Shown here one piece after another: positions 32,400 to 40,625 of a DNA stretch of 64,000 bases. The stretch is from positions 943,908 to 1,007,907 of the forward strand of contig NZ_LMPV01000001.1 in assembly GCF_001423965.1 (NCBI RefSeq). The letters are read 5' to 3'. Both the position numbers and the translations under genes were made by a program. The DNA is from Exiguobacterium sp. Leaf196. Lineage in GTDB: Bacteria; Bacillota; Bacilli; Exiguobacteriales; Exiguobacteriaceae. The notes under the pieces were generated by a model. That model ran no database searches, was not told the DNA's origin, and saw only the letters and a program-made list of their open reading frames with translations. Within the stretch, counting starts at the first letter, position 1. Each line of letters begins with the position of its first letter.

Positions 32400-32491
32400 A
32401 ATATACCATCTCAATTTTTTTTCGTCAACTGTTTTGATTTACTTTATATCATGATGATAAACACAACGGATTTTCGAAGCGTTCATCATCA

Positions 32492-33112
32492 TTAAAAGCA
32501 AAACACGTGCCCTTCTCCTAATAGATAGTGATCTGTCTCCGATTGAATATACGCCGTATCGTCAGGTAAACCGATCGCATTATCCATTTGAGACAAATGT
32601 TCCTGAAAACGGGCTGCCCTTCTTTCTTGATTTAAATGCGGACAGAGACAGCCACTCAGCCAGCTTTGTCCTGTATCAAGACAGTAATCGTTACCACTTT
32701 CTGTCGTGCGAATCCCGGATTCCATCGGATAGATTGCCCCAGCACTGACACCTACGTACCAGGCGCCGCGATCGATGGCTTGCTTGAGGAGTACATTTAT
32801 TCCAGAGTTCTCAAGTGTCTTGGCGAGTAGCGGATAATTACCACCGCCGACATAGATGATGTCGGCGTGCTGTAATAGTTGTCGTTGTGTATCAATCGTT
32901 TGGTTATCGTCAAACAATGTGACGATCGAGACAGTCGCTCCAAGCGCTTCATATGTATCTCGAAATTGTTGTTGGTACAATCGCTCGTCCCGACTTGCCG
33001 TCGGCAGGAAGACGATATGCGGTACGTGTGACGTCAGTTGAAAGACATGACGATTGATGACTTGATGAGACGGCGCAATCAGTTGTCCGCCACCGATTAG
33101 CATGAGGTTCAT
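32492..33112 (-). CDS. peptidase S51 family protein (dipeptidase E-like)
   Basis: This 206-residue class-I glutamine-amidotransferase-like fold has LIGGGQL at the N-terminus, IIYVGGGNYP and the nucleophile elbow GVSAGAI (catalytic Ser). It fits aspartyl dipeptidase/cyanophycinase-like S51 peptidases. ATG at 33110-33112 follows AAAGGAG; the longer frame to 33274 overlaps the upstream gene and lacks a site. A second, divergent S51 protein is encoded at 36638. Confidence 0.82.
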   Translation of the reverse strand: MNLMLIGGGQLIAPSHQVINRHVFQLTSHVPHIVFLPTASRDERLYQQQFRDTYEALGATVSIVTLFDDNQTIDTQRQLLQHADIIYVGGGNYPLLAKTLENSGINVLLKQAIDRGAWYVGVSAGAIYPMESGIRTTESGNDYCLDTGQSWLSGCLCPHLNQERRAARFQEHLSQMDNAIGLPDDTAYIQSETDHYLLGEGHVFCF

Positions 33113-33137
33113 CTTATTTCTCCTTTGCAGTGTCTTT

Positions 33138-33902
33138 TTAGAAAAAGGTGTACAGTCCTTGTTCATAATAATCAAATTCTGATCTGGGCAGTTGCTCAAA
33201 GCGATAGCCTTCAAAAAAGGCATTAAGGGCTTTTCTATCATTGATGATCGTACTGATGGCGAGTGCGATATCATACCGTCGATCGCCTGGTCTCATCGCT
33301 CCGACATCGATGAACGACATCGTTCCGTTCGTCGCGACCAACAGGTTGTCCGTCGTACAGTCACCATGTATCCAGCACACATCGATCGGTTGTGGACGAG
33401 TCTCTTTTAGACGATCGAGTAAATCCATCGTTCCGGACGCCAAACCAGACGCGACATAACGTTCTGCCGTCATGAGTCGTTCCGTTAACCAAACATCCGA
33501 CATTCCTACTGTCGCTCGCTGATGAAAATGGAAGAGATAGGTTCCAAACGCTTGCCACAGCTAAATCCGTTGTTCGCTTGTCGCCTGTTTTAATGCTCTC
33601 GTCAACGTGATTCCATCCCGCCACCCCATCAAGAGATGACTGTGCGGTGCTGTTCTGTCTTTGAAAAAGCCGACGTACTCAGGTAGGAACCCTGGTTCTC
33701 GTTGTATCCATTCTTCTAAGACGATTGCTTCTTCAGCGAGCCATTCTTGATATCTCGCTTTCGTTGCAGTTTTTAGTAAGTATGTTCCTGTTTTCGTTTC
33801 AACTCGGTAGACCGTCGATGTCCCCCCTTGCTCATCGAGTTTTTCGACGTCCTCGATTGTTCCCGTCATTTGCTCGATGCTTAGACGGGTCTCCTCCGTC
33901 AT
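33138..33902 (-). pseudogene. APH-family phosphotransferase interrupted by an in-frame TAG
   Basis: One continuous reading frame of about 255 codons encodes an aminoglycoside-phosphotransferase-fold kinase, but TAG at 33561-33563 (about codon 114) stops it. Upstream are the start MTEETRLSIEQ and the nucleotide-binding GTSTVYRVETKTGTYLLK. Downstream, in the same frame, are LWQAF, the intact catalytic loop HGDCTTDN and IDVGAMRPGDRRYD. A CAG-to-TAG change would explain it. Translation starts by overlap with the Lrp gene stop (ATGA, 33899-33902). The downstream part has no good ribosome site at its first ATG (33503), so the product is probably inactive. Confidence 0.75.
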
Positions 33903-34324
33903 ATCGTATACCCCGTGAACGGAACCGGTGTCGACAATCGAATCCAGGTCGATGGTTTTCCGTAAACCGACGCGTCATCGAGAAAACGTTCTAGTGTTGC
34001 AACAGACGCGGTTTGCAACTTGACCATGAAGTTATAGCTACCCGTCAGTCGGTGACACTCGACGACTTCCGGATGCCCTTTGCAAAATTCAATCAAACCC
34101 GCACACCGCGTCTCTTCAAACATGACGATCGCGAGTAACTCTTGTGCGAGTGCTTCTGGATTAATGACAGCGCGAAATCCTTCGATGATTCCCGCGTCCT
34201 CCATTTTTCGGACCCGTTCGATGACGGCTGGTGCCGATAACCCGATCTGTCGTCCGAGTTCCGACCATGGGATCCGTGCATCATCTTGCAGAATCCGGAC
34301 AATCTGTTGATCAATTTGGTCCAT
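33899..34324 (-). CDS. Lrp/AsnC family transcriptional regulator
   Basis: This 141-residue protein has an N-terminal helix-turn-helix (QIVRILQDDARIPWSELGRQ, then SAPAVIERVRKMEDAGII) and a C-terminal RAM/ligand domain (LAIVMFEETRCAGLIEFCKG, HRLTGSYNFMVKL). It is a DNA-binding feast/famine-type regulator. It heads a two-gene unit with the broken phosphotransferase. AGAAGGAGGAT precedes the ATG at 34324. Confidence 0.9.
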   Translation of the reverse strand: MDQIDQQIVRILQDDARIPWSELGRQIGLSAPAVIERVRKMEDAGIIEGFRAVINPEALAQELLAIVMFEETRCAGLIEFCKGHPEVVECHRLTGSYNFMVKLQTASVATLERFLDDASVYGKPSTWIRLSTPVPFTGYTI

Positions 34325-34460
34325 TTTCCATCCTCCTTCTGATTCAAAACCACTTTCTTCAAATTAACATGGAATCAAAGGAAAATATAGCCTTTTACTT
34401 TGTTCTGCTGCTGTGTTCATTGAATAGTATTTCTTATACTACTAATAGGAGATGATACGC

Positions 34461-34619
34461 ATGGAACCAACCTGTGTCCGGTGCCAAGAAACGATTGAAA
34501 CGACGGTCTATCAATGTTCACATGCTTGTACGTTTTGCGAACCGTGTACAAAAACGCTCGATCATATTTGTCAAAACTGTGGGGAGCTGCTCGAACCCGC
34601 CACGCCAGTCACTATATAA
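34461..34619 (+). CDS. DUF1272-type small zinc protein
   Basis: This 52-residue protein has four Cys pairs: CVRC near the start, CSHACTFCEPC in the middle and CQNC later, followed by GELLEPAT. The Cys pattern and length match DUF1272, predicted to bind zinc; function unknown. ATG 34461 is 9 bases after GGAG, whereas the ATG at 34452 is too close to it. It lies alone between divergent/convergent neighbours and ends directly at a terminator hairpin. Confidence 0.78.
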   Translation: MEPTCVRCQETIETTVYQCSHACTFCEPCTKTLDHICQNCGELLEPATPVTI

Positions 34620-34648
34620 AAAGACGGATGCCTCGGCACCCGTCTTTT
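34619..34648. terminator. bidirectional terminator
   Basis: AAAAGACGG-A-TGCC-TC-GGCA-C-CCGTCTTTT forms a long stem with one internal mismatch, between the DUF1272 gene and the convergent DUF4188 gene. Confidence 0.8.
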
Positions 34649-34654
34649 GTCTAT

Positions 34655-35119
34655 TCAGATCGTCTCTTGCGACTGTCGTTCGGCTAATCGTCCTTTCGCT
34701 TGTTCTTGATGCGGTTTGATCGCCGACTCGCCAAGTGCTTTCGCAAGACCACGTGTCGGAAGATTGACATACATCGACTCATAATTGCTGACTTCGAACG
34801 TCTCGTGAAAGATCCCGACCGCTTCTGATGTCCGTGCCTTCTGATTGAATCGTTTCCACGCCGTCAAATGGCGCGAACCATGGGCATATGCCACCAACTC
34901 TTCCGTTGAACGCCAGTATTGAATCAACGTCACGGATCGCCAGCCGACAAGGGACTCATGCGAAATCAGTCCGACATCGTTCGCATAACACTCTTGCAGC
35001 ATCGGTCCCATCGCTTGGACCGTCGGCAACCATTGCCGGACGGAGCGCAGGCGATTGATCCGTAACCCGATGATGAACACGACGACGTCTTTGTTCGGAG
35101 TCGCAATGATCCGTTTCAT
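34655..35119 (-). CDS. DUF4188 domain protein (monooxygenase-like)
   Basis: This 154-residue protein matches DUF4188: DVVVFIIGLRINRLRSVRQW, TLIQYWRSTEELVAYAHGSR and GIFHETFEV, an arrangement related to dimeric alpha/beta-barrel monooxygenases. ATG at 35117-35119 follows AAGGAGG. It begins 1 base after the PadR stop and is surely co-transcribed, so it is probably the target enzyme whose expression PadR controls. Confidence 0.85.
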   Translation of the reverse strand: MKRIIATPNKDVVVFIIGLRINRLRSVRQWLPTVQAMGPMLQECYANDVGLISHESLVGWRSVTLIQYWRSTEELVAYAHGSRHLTAWKRFNQKARTSEAVGIFHETFEVSNYESMYVNLPTRGLAKALGESAIKPHQEQAKGRLAERQSQETI

Positions 35120-35120
35120 G

Positions 35121-35657
35121 TCAATTTCCTCCTTCATGGGTCTCAAGAGAAGCGTCACACCAGTCGAGTAACGCCCGTGTTTTTCGAATGCCATAATCAA
35201 GCGTCAGCAACCAATAAACGGCGTCGTTTGAGTCAGGATAAGAACGAATCATCGCATCAATTGCTTGATACGTCTCGAGCCGCTCTTCGAGCAAGCGTGC
35301 ATGCTCCTGAATCTTCTGCATCGTGACGTCTTTTGAAACATGGCGGGCAAAATAAAGCTTCAACAATAAGTCGTTTCGTTGCACTGGCAAATCAACGGAC
35401 GGTTCAGCGACCCAACGCTCGAGCTCCACATGTCCGTTTTCCGTCAGGGAGAATTGTTTTCGTTCCCCATCCGTAACCTCTTCCACGATCAATCCTTCCG
35501 CTTCTAACCGTTTCAGTGTCGGGTAGACTTGGCCGAAACTGATCTTCCAAAAGTGGTTCAAACTCGTGTCGATCGTATGCTTCATCTCATAACCAGACGT
35601 ACAACCACTTGCGAGGAGTCCAAGAATCGCATAACGTGTCATGTTTTCTTTTGGCAT
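35121..35657 (-). CDS. PadR family transcriptional regulator
   Basis: This 178-residue protein has the PadR winged helix-turn-helix (RYAILGLLASGCTSGYEMKH, SFGQVYPTLKRLEAEGLI, RKQFSLTENG) and a C-terminal Vir-type dimerisation helix region. By family it represses genes until a phenolic or cationic ligand binds. A perfect 31-bp palindrome lies 10 bases upstream of its start, so autoregulation of the PadR-DUF4188 operon is likely. The ribosome site AGGAGGG overlaps the edge of that palindrome. Confidence 0.92.
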   Translation of the reverse strand: MPKENMTRYAILGLLASGCTSGYEMKHTIDTSLNHFWKISFGQVYPTLKRLEAEGLIVEEVTDGERKQFSLTENGHVELERWVAEPSVDLPVQRNDLLLKLYFARHVSKDVTMQKIQEHARLLEERLETYQAIDAMIRSYPDSNDAVYWLLTLDYGIRKTRALLDWCDASLETHEGGN

Positions 35658-35667
35658 CGTTCCCTCC

Positions 35668-35698
35668 TATATCTAAAAGATAGTATCTTTTAGATATA
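35668..35698. promoter_or_regulatory. perfect palindromic operator of the PadR-DUF4188 operon
   Basis: TATATCTAAAAGATA and its exact complement TATCTTTTAGATATA flank a single G at 35683, giving 15-bp perfect arms. Each arm itself contains an ATCT-AAA-AGAT inner palindrome. Size, position and A+T content fit PadR/LmrR operators. Confidence 0.8.
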
Positions 35699-35805
35699 GT
35701 TCCCGTTCATGTATAAGACAAACTGGAAATTTACTGGTGAGAGCAGGATTTTGTGTCTGTGATTCGAATTCCTTGTTTACAGACTTAACTAAAAGGAGTT
35801 CTCAC

Positions 35806-36078
35806 ATGACATATGCTAAAGCCTCTATCTTCTTCAGTCTACTCGGCTTGTTCATTGCTTATATGATTTTCCCACCGATTAACTGGCCATTCGGTCTAAA
35901 CTCGATGATTACGATTCCGATCGGACTTGCCATCTATCTGTTCGGAATCGGTCTCGGGATCGTCGCCTTCAGACGACGGGAGCCCGGGATTCTTAAATAT
36001 GTCAGTCTCGCCTGTGCCATTCCGCTCGGCGTGCTGCTACTACTCTTTCTCGGTTACATCTTCAGCGGTCAAATTTAA
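35806..36078 (+). CDS. hypothetical three-TM membrane protein
   Basis: This 90-residue protein has three hydrophobic helices (about 5-24, 33-54 and 66-86) and a basic loop FRRREPGILKY. No family is recognised. ATG at 35806 follows AAAAGGAG by 7 bases. It is divergent from the padR operon and might share its operator region, though about 107 bases separate them. Confidence 0.68.
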   Translation: MTYAKASIFFSLLGLFIAYMIFPPINWPFGLNSMITIPIGLAIYLFGIGLGIVAFRRREPGILKYVSLACAIPLGVLLLLFLGYIFSGQI

Positions 36079-36086
36079 TCGTCTTT

Positions 36087-36641
36087 CTATAGTTGTTCAT
36101 GAGACGCTTTCCCGAGGGCATCGAATGTCAACCGGTGAATCGCTGGACTCGACATGGCATCTAACCATTCGTTCGCCGCTCGCCCAGTATATTTTTCAAG
36201 AACTAACGCCAATACAAGTCCATGTGTCGCGACAACCACTTGTTGATTCGGATGCATGTCATGGAGCTTTTCGATGGCTGCTACAGCACGATCAAGTGTC
36301 ATGCGATTCGACTCTCCACCAACTTCAGAGTAATCGGCGTCTAAAAATGACTGTCTCAATACTTCCTCGAGTCTCTCAGTCGTTAATCGTTCATCGATTA
36401 GTTGAAAAAGTCGCTCTTGAAATGGAACCGTTATGACCTGCATGTTCCTCTGATTTGCAAGTGGACGAACGGAATCCATCGCCCGTCGCATTGGACTCGA
36501 ATAAATGGCGTCAATCGGTATCGTTCTAAAGAACACCACTAGTTTCTGTGCTTGCTGTTGACCTGCATCGGTTAAACCTCGTTCACGATCACTCCCCGTT
36601 TTGACCGATTCACAATGTCGGACGAAATAAATCGTTGTCAT
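36087..36641 (-). CDS. histidine phosphatase family protein
   Basis: This 184-residue phosphoglycerate-mutase-like phosphatase has FVRHCES at residues 6-12 (RH motif with Cys in place of the usual Gly), ERGLTDAG, YSSPMRRAMDS and VVVATHGLVL (second catalytic His). The substrate is unknown. The start overlaps the stop of the S51 gene by 4 bases, so the pair is translationally coupled. A second, more canonical family member is at 45414. Confidence 0.85.
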   Translation of the reverse strand: MTTIYFVRHCESVKTGSDRERGLTDAGQQQAQKLVVFFRTIPIDAIYSSPMRRAMDSVRPLANQRNMQVITVPFQERLFQLIDERLTTERLEEVLRQSFLDADYSEVGGESNRMTLDRAVAAIEKLHDMHPNQQVVVATHGLVLALVLEKYTGRAANEWLDAMSSPAIHRLTFDALGKASHEQL

Positions 36642-37300
36642 TGCAATTTGACCCAATTTCCTTCGGATATCACGTCGACGTTTGAACCAATGACACGGAT
36701 CGCTGTCGTGTCGTCGATCGCGTACGCTGGATTCGTCAGTCTCTTTGCCCACTCTTTTGCTGCTTGCATGTGATTGTCTGGTAACTGCGGGTGATCGAGA
36801 TGCGGGAAGATCGAAAAATCAACGAGACCGAGTGTTGCGTCCGATTGCTCCGGGGTCTTCTGCCATTCGACGAACTCCGTTCCGATACGGGGAGTGAGCA
36901 CCATGCTACCGGCACTCATCCCGACATAAACACCGGTCAGTTGCGGTAATAGTCGATCAAAGCCCGATTCGACGAACCAGTGATGTAGAAATAGCGGATC
37001 CCCACCATTGACGAGGATGACATCCGCTTGTTCGACCGCTGGTTGCCAAATTGCTGGATCAACCACTGAAACCGCTGATAATTCCAACAGACCGACTGAC
37101 TTCCATCCTACATCGACCATTGGTGCCTCATCTTTTCCTTGAATGAAGTTGACAGCGAGGTCCATCCCCCTTTTTAGTGCGTAAGACGCTGTCGTGATTG
37201 CAATGGCATGACATTCTTCAATCGGTTTTCCGAGCATCTCCAGTAACACTTGATGAATCGATGCATTTTGTACCCCACCTGAAGTTAAGAGATACTTCAT
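36638..37300 (-). CDS. peptidase S51 family protein (dipeptidase E-like)
   Basis: This 220-residue protein has YLLTSGGVQN at the N-terminus, VILVNGGDPLFLHHW, nucleophile elbow GMSAGSM (Ser) and a downstream FPHLDHPQLPDN block with the likely catalytic His. It belongs to the S51 dipeptidase-like group. ATG at 37298-37300 (second of two adjacent ATGs) fits AGGAGG spacing best. It is coupled to the downstream histidine phosphatase gene. Confidence 0.83.
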   Translation of the reverse strand: MKYLLTSGGVQNASIHQVLLEMLGKPIEECHAIAITTASYALKRGMDLAVNFIQGKDEAPMVDVGWKSVGLLELSAVSVVDPAIWQPAVEQADVILVNGGDPLFLHHWFVESGFDRLLPQLTGVYVGMSAGSMVLTPRIGTEFVEWQKTPEQSDATLGLVDFSIFPHLDHPQLPDNHMQAAKEWAKRLTNPAYAIDDTTAIRVIGSNVDVISEGNWVKLQ

Positions 37301-37452
37301 CATGACACCTCCTGTTCTTTGCTTCAGTTTACAATATTTAAGCGTTTTTGATATGCTTACTTTTATTAACAAATCACTTATTAAGGAACTTTTATCCAAT
37401 TTTATTCGTATAAAAATAGACAGCATCATATTTTTATGAACGGGAGGCACAT

Positions 37453-38160
37453 ATGTACTCGATTCCTAGCTACTTCATACTTTACTTAAAAATCATGCTG
37501 ACGGATAAGATTCCGGTCTTTTGGTCGTTGATCTTCCCATTGATTCTCGCGTTCGTCTTCGGGTCACGACTCGATTTCACAGAGAGCAGTTTCCTATCAT
37601 TTCTTGCACTCTTTTGGGGCTATATCTTACTTTCGATTTATGTCAACGGCATTGGTCTCCAACTTGCCAGGATGCGGGAACATGGTTTGATGAAGACGTA
37701 TATCATGATTTCCGGTAGTAAGATTGGTTGTATTCTCGCACTCGTTCTCGTTCAGCTCGTATTTGCAGCCGTTAGTTTAACGGTCTTTACGACGATTCTG
37801 ATGCTTGTGTTCGACTTCTTCTCACCTTTAACGTTGTTACTCGCTTATCTCGTCTTGGTGCTAAGCATCCCGCTCGCCTTCGCGAGCATCGCTTTGACAA
37901 TGCTGCCGGCAAAGATTTCGAGTATGTCGACATTGCTCAACATCGTCATGTATCCACTGTTCTTGTTCGCGAGTAGTCAACCGGATCGTTGGTACAGTTA
38001 CTTGAATCCTTTTTATGTCATGAAAACACTCGGTCTCGCTGTCTCTGAGCACGTTACGGGAGCATCGTTCCTTATCTTGAGCGTCGTACTCGTCGTTTAT
38101 CTGTTACTTGGTCTATTCTCTGTCAAACGTTTTAATCTCATGTCATTGCTGACTCGATAG
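37453..38160 (+). CDS. ABC-2 type transporter permease
   Basis: This 235-residue protein with six predicted TM helices has the simple ABC-2 layout (TM1 about 22-38 and TM2 about 47-65, ending at the C-terminal FSVKRFNLMS). The loop RMREHGLMKTYIMISGSK between TM2 and TM3 corresponds to the conserved ABC-2 coupling loop. It forms an exporter with the ATPase at 38171, 10 bases downstream. CGGGAGGCACAT precedes the ATG. The substrate is unknown; such pairs often export peptides or drugs. Confidence 0.82.
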   Translation: MYSIPSYFILYLKIMLTDKIPVFWSLIFPLILAFVFGSRLDFTESSFLSFLALFWGYILLSIYVNGIGLQLARMREHGLMKTYIMISGSKIGCILALVLVQLVFAAVSLTVFTTILMLVFDFFSPLTLLLAYLVLVLSIPLAFASIALTMLPAKISSMSTLLNIVMYPLFLFASSQPDRWYSYLNPFYVMKTLGLAVSEHVTGASFLILSVVLVVYLLLGLFSVKRFNLMSLLTR

Positions 38161-38170
38161 GAGGATTCAG

Positions 38171-38875
38171 ATGCACGTCCAACACATACGCTTCAACTAT
38201 CCGAAATCACCAGACCTGTTACATGATGTCTCCTTTTCGCTCATTCCCGGAAAACTGAACGTCTTGATCGGGATGAATGGTGCCGGCAAAACGACACTGT
38301 TTGATTGCATGACCGGTGCCTTACCGATTACATCTGGTGAACTTGATTTACCTCATATTTCAGACATTCTGTATCTCACACAATTCATCTATTACTCGGA
38401 TGAACTAAAAGGCAAGGATGTCGCCGTCTTCGTCGGTCGGCTCGCCCGCTTGAAAGCATATCGCAAGCAAGAGACCTATACGCACCATCTGAAACAGCCA
38501 CGAGAGCTCGATCTATTCGCTCATCTTTGGGAGATGAAAATCGGCAAGATGTCCGCTGGCGAAAAGAAATGGTTGTTCGTCACACTGTTGACGACAATTC
38601 CACGTTCGCTCTACATCTTTGACGAGCCGACGAGCGGAGTTGATCCGGCAACACGACTTCATATCATGCGACGCTTCGAGCAGATGACCGCAAGTGGACA
38701 AACGTGTCTCTTCTCGACCCATCAATTACACGATCTATTACATACCGATGCCCACGTCATCTTCCTCCATCAAGGTCGTATTTTGTATGAAGGTGACTTC
38801 AAGGAGTGGTTGAATCGATTTGAGACGACTGATCCAGACGTCGCGTTCGTTCAAATGCTTGAACTGGCAGGATAA
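38171..38875 (+). CDS. ABC transporter ATP-binding protein, degenerate signature
   Basis: This 234-residue ATPase has Walker A GMNGAGKTT (about 35-43), Walker B LYIFDEPTSGVDP and the STHQL switch. The signature motif reads KMSAGEKKW instead of LSGGQ, a common variation in bacteriocin- and peptide-export ATPases. It is encoded directly after its ABC-2 permease. GGAGGATTCAG precedes the ATG. A terminator closes the operon. Confidence 0.87.
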   Translation: MHVQHIRFNYPKSPDLLHDVSFSLIPGKLNVLIGMNGAGKTTLFDCMTGALPITSGELDLPHISDILYLTQFIYYSDELKGKDVAVFVGRLARLKAYRKQETYTHHLKQPRELDLFAHLWEMKIGKMSAGEKKWLFVTLLTTIPRSLYIFDEPTSGVDPATRLHIMRRFEQMTASGQTCLFSTHQLHDLLHTDAHVIFLHQGRILYEGDFKEWLNRFETTDPDVAFVQMLELAG

Positions 38876-38878
38876 CGC

Positions 38879-38909
38879 AAACCATCTCTTTATTGAGGTG
38901 GTTTTTTTG
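38879..38909 (+). terminator. terminator after the ABC-2 operon
   Basis: AAACCATCTC / GAGGTGGTTT (one G-U) with a 6-base loop is followed by TTTT on the plus strand. Confidence 0.85.
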
Positions 38910-38978
38910 TAATATTTGAAATACAGGTTTTCAATAAACATGTACAGGATATACATAGTTAAAGGAGGTGTGGGTGTT

Positions 38979-39302
38979 ATGAAGTTTTTTAGTGGTGCCC
39001 ACTTTGTCAATCTTGTCGAGCACCATTTCTCAGAAGAGAATTTCGGAATGCACATTGATTACATGACTGCCAATTCTGCTAAATTGACGCTTACTTTTAA
39101 AGAGACGGTATCTCCGATGGATAGTGCGTCGGTCAGTCAGGTTGGAGAAATTCATTATCAACTCCATTTACCAACACTCGAAAAACGTATATTGATTCAT
39201 GGTCCTTACATTCGGACTTACCAGCTATTTCTTGGACCAGGTGAGTCCATGCAAGAGTTCACGGATCTTCTGCATGACATCGCGCAACACCATCAATGTT
39301 AG
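38979..39302 (+). CDS. hypothetical cytoplasmic protein
   Basis: This 107-residue protein has no TM or signal peptide. Its middle is beta-rich (KLTLTFKETVSP, GEIHYQLHLPTLEKRILIHG) and its end is helical and His-rich (HDIAQHHQC). I do not recognise the family. ATG at 38979 is about 10 bases after AAAGGAGG. It precedes the sugar-type ABC importer by 55 bases and could be transcribed with it, but no functional relation is evident. Confidence 0.62.
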   Translation: MKFFSGAHFVNLVEHHFSEENFGMHIDYMTANSAKLTLTFKETVSPMDSASVSQVGEIHYQLHLPTLEKRILIHGPYIRTYQLFLGPGESMQEFTDLLHDIAQHHQC

Positions 39303-39357
39303 TTGAAAACATGTATTTATTGCATTTGTTCTTATTTTGTAGAAGGAGTGATGAAAC

Positions 39358-40608
39358 ATGCGTACTCATAAAATATTTCCACTGCTTTTATTAAGCGGTT
39401 TATTGTTACCGCTTACAGGATGTGGTGACGGTAAGAATGCAGATGGCAAGATTGAGATTAAGTTCATCAATGGATTCACAGGTGGCGATGGTCAATATAT
39501 GACGAAAATCGTCAAAGGATTCAATGCAAGTCAGAAAAAGTATAAATTGGTCCAATCGCAAGAGAAAGATCATTATACGAAATTCAAATCAGGAAAATAC
39601 GATTTAGTTGTCATTCATGAAGCAAGTTTACGAACGTATCAGTCGGATCAAATGATTCAGCCTGTTACCGATTATATGAAACAAGCAAACATCAAAGAGA
39701 ATGATTTCTTAACATCTGGAGTGGACTCTGCCAAAGTTGGCAATAAAATGTACGCCCTGCCGTTAGACATTCATCCACTCACGATGTTTTATAACAAAAA
39801 TTTAGTTAAATCTATGCCTAAAACATATGCTGATCTCGAACAATTGAATGAACAACTTCAAAAGAAAGATGATCATCTCTACGCATTCGGTCTTCCATCA
39901 AGTGGACTGACACCATTCTATCTAACTGTCGCGGCTGCACAAAATGACATTCAACTCGAACGTGATGGCTACCTTGATTTTGCGCAACCTGCCTATGCAG
40001 ATGCGTTGATGAAATATCATGATATGATATTCGTCGATCAAAGTTCACCTAAAAAATTAGGTCTAGATGGCGAATTCCAATCTTTCATGAAAACTGCATC
40101 GAATAACGCCAATCAGACCGCCGTATCATTTACGGGTCCTTGGTATTATTCGGCAGTCAAGGATAAATATAAAGATCAATTAGGCATTGGACCAATGCCC
40201 CTCTTATTCAAATCAAAAGCTACGACAGGAAATGCCCATACGATCGCCGTCAGTTCTTCTGTTCAGGATCAAGAGGTCAAGAAAGGAATCTCTTCTTTCT
40301 TTAAATACCTCTACACTCCGAAACACTTAGCCAATTGGGCTGAATCGGGTCAAACCCCTTCTCACAAAGAGACATTAAAATTGATTACTGATGATCCATC
40401 CCGGTATGCACTCGCAGCTGAAAATCAAAAGCAATTGAAAGATTATGTTCGTGCACCCCGGGTCTATCAGTTTGATGAGCAGATGCGGTATATGAACGAA
40501 GTCGTGTTCGCAAAATTAACGAGTGATCGTAATCTGACGAAAGATGCCTTGATGACAGAACTGAAAAAAGCGACCAAACAGGCTCAAGAAATTGCTAAAT
40601 CCAAGTGA
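39358..40608 (+). CDS. carbohydrate-type ABC transporter substrate-binding lipoprotein
   Basis: This 416-residue type-1 extracellular solute-binding protein has signal peptide LLLLSGLLLPLTGC with lipidated Cys at residue 22, IKFINGFTGGDGQYM (sugar-binding-protein start), YALPLDIHPLTMFYNK and AVSFTGPWYYSAV. These are characteristic of MalE/UgpB-like proteins for sugars or glycerol-phosphate compounds. It is the first of three importer genes. GAAGGAGTGATGAAAC precedes the ATG. The specific sugar is not deducible. Confidence 0.9.
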   Translation: MRTHKIFPLLLLSGLLLPLTGCGDGKNADGKIEIKFINGFTGGDGQYMTKIVKGFNASQKKYKLVQSQEKDHYTKFKSGKYDLVVIHEASLRTYQSDQMIQPVTDYMKQANIKENDFLTSGVDSAKVGNKMYALPLDIHPLTMFYNKNLVKSMPKTYADLEQLNEQLQKKDDHLYAFGLPSSGLTPFYLTVAAAQNDIQLERDGYLDFAQPAYADALMKYHDMIFVDQSSPKKLGLDGEFQSFMKTASNNANQTAVSFTGPWYYSAVKDKYKDQLGIGPMPLLFKSKATTGNAHTIAVSSSVQDQEVKKGISSFFKYLYTPKHLANWAESGQTPSHKETLKLITDDPSRYALAAENQKQLKDYVRAPRVYQFDEQMRYMNEVVFAKLTSDRNLTKDALMTELKKATKQAQEIAKSK

Positions 40609-40625
40609 GTTAAAGGAGGAGACCA

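Noticed and set aside
33138-33503. Downstream half of the interrupted phosphotransferase as an independent gene
   Set aside because: The ATG at 33503 has no usable ribosome site and the frame is continuous with the upstream half, so it is better described as one broken gene.
33561-33563. TAG as a recoded amino acid (pyrrolysine-type)
   Set aside because: No recoding element or pylTS-type genes are visible, and many other genes here end normally at TAG; a point mutation is simpler.
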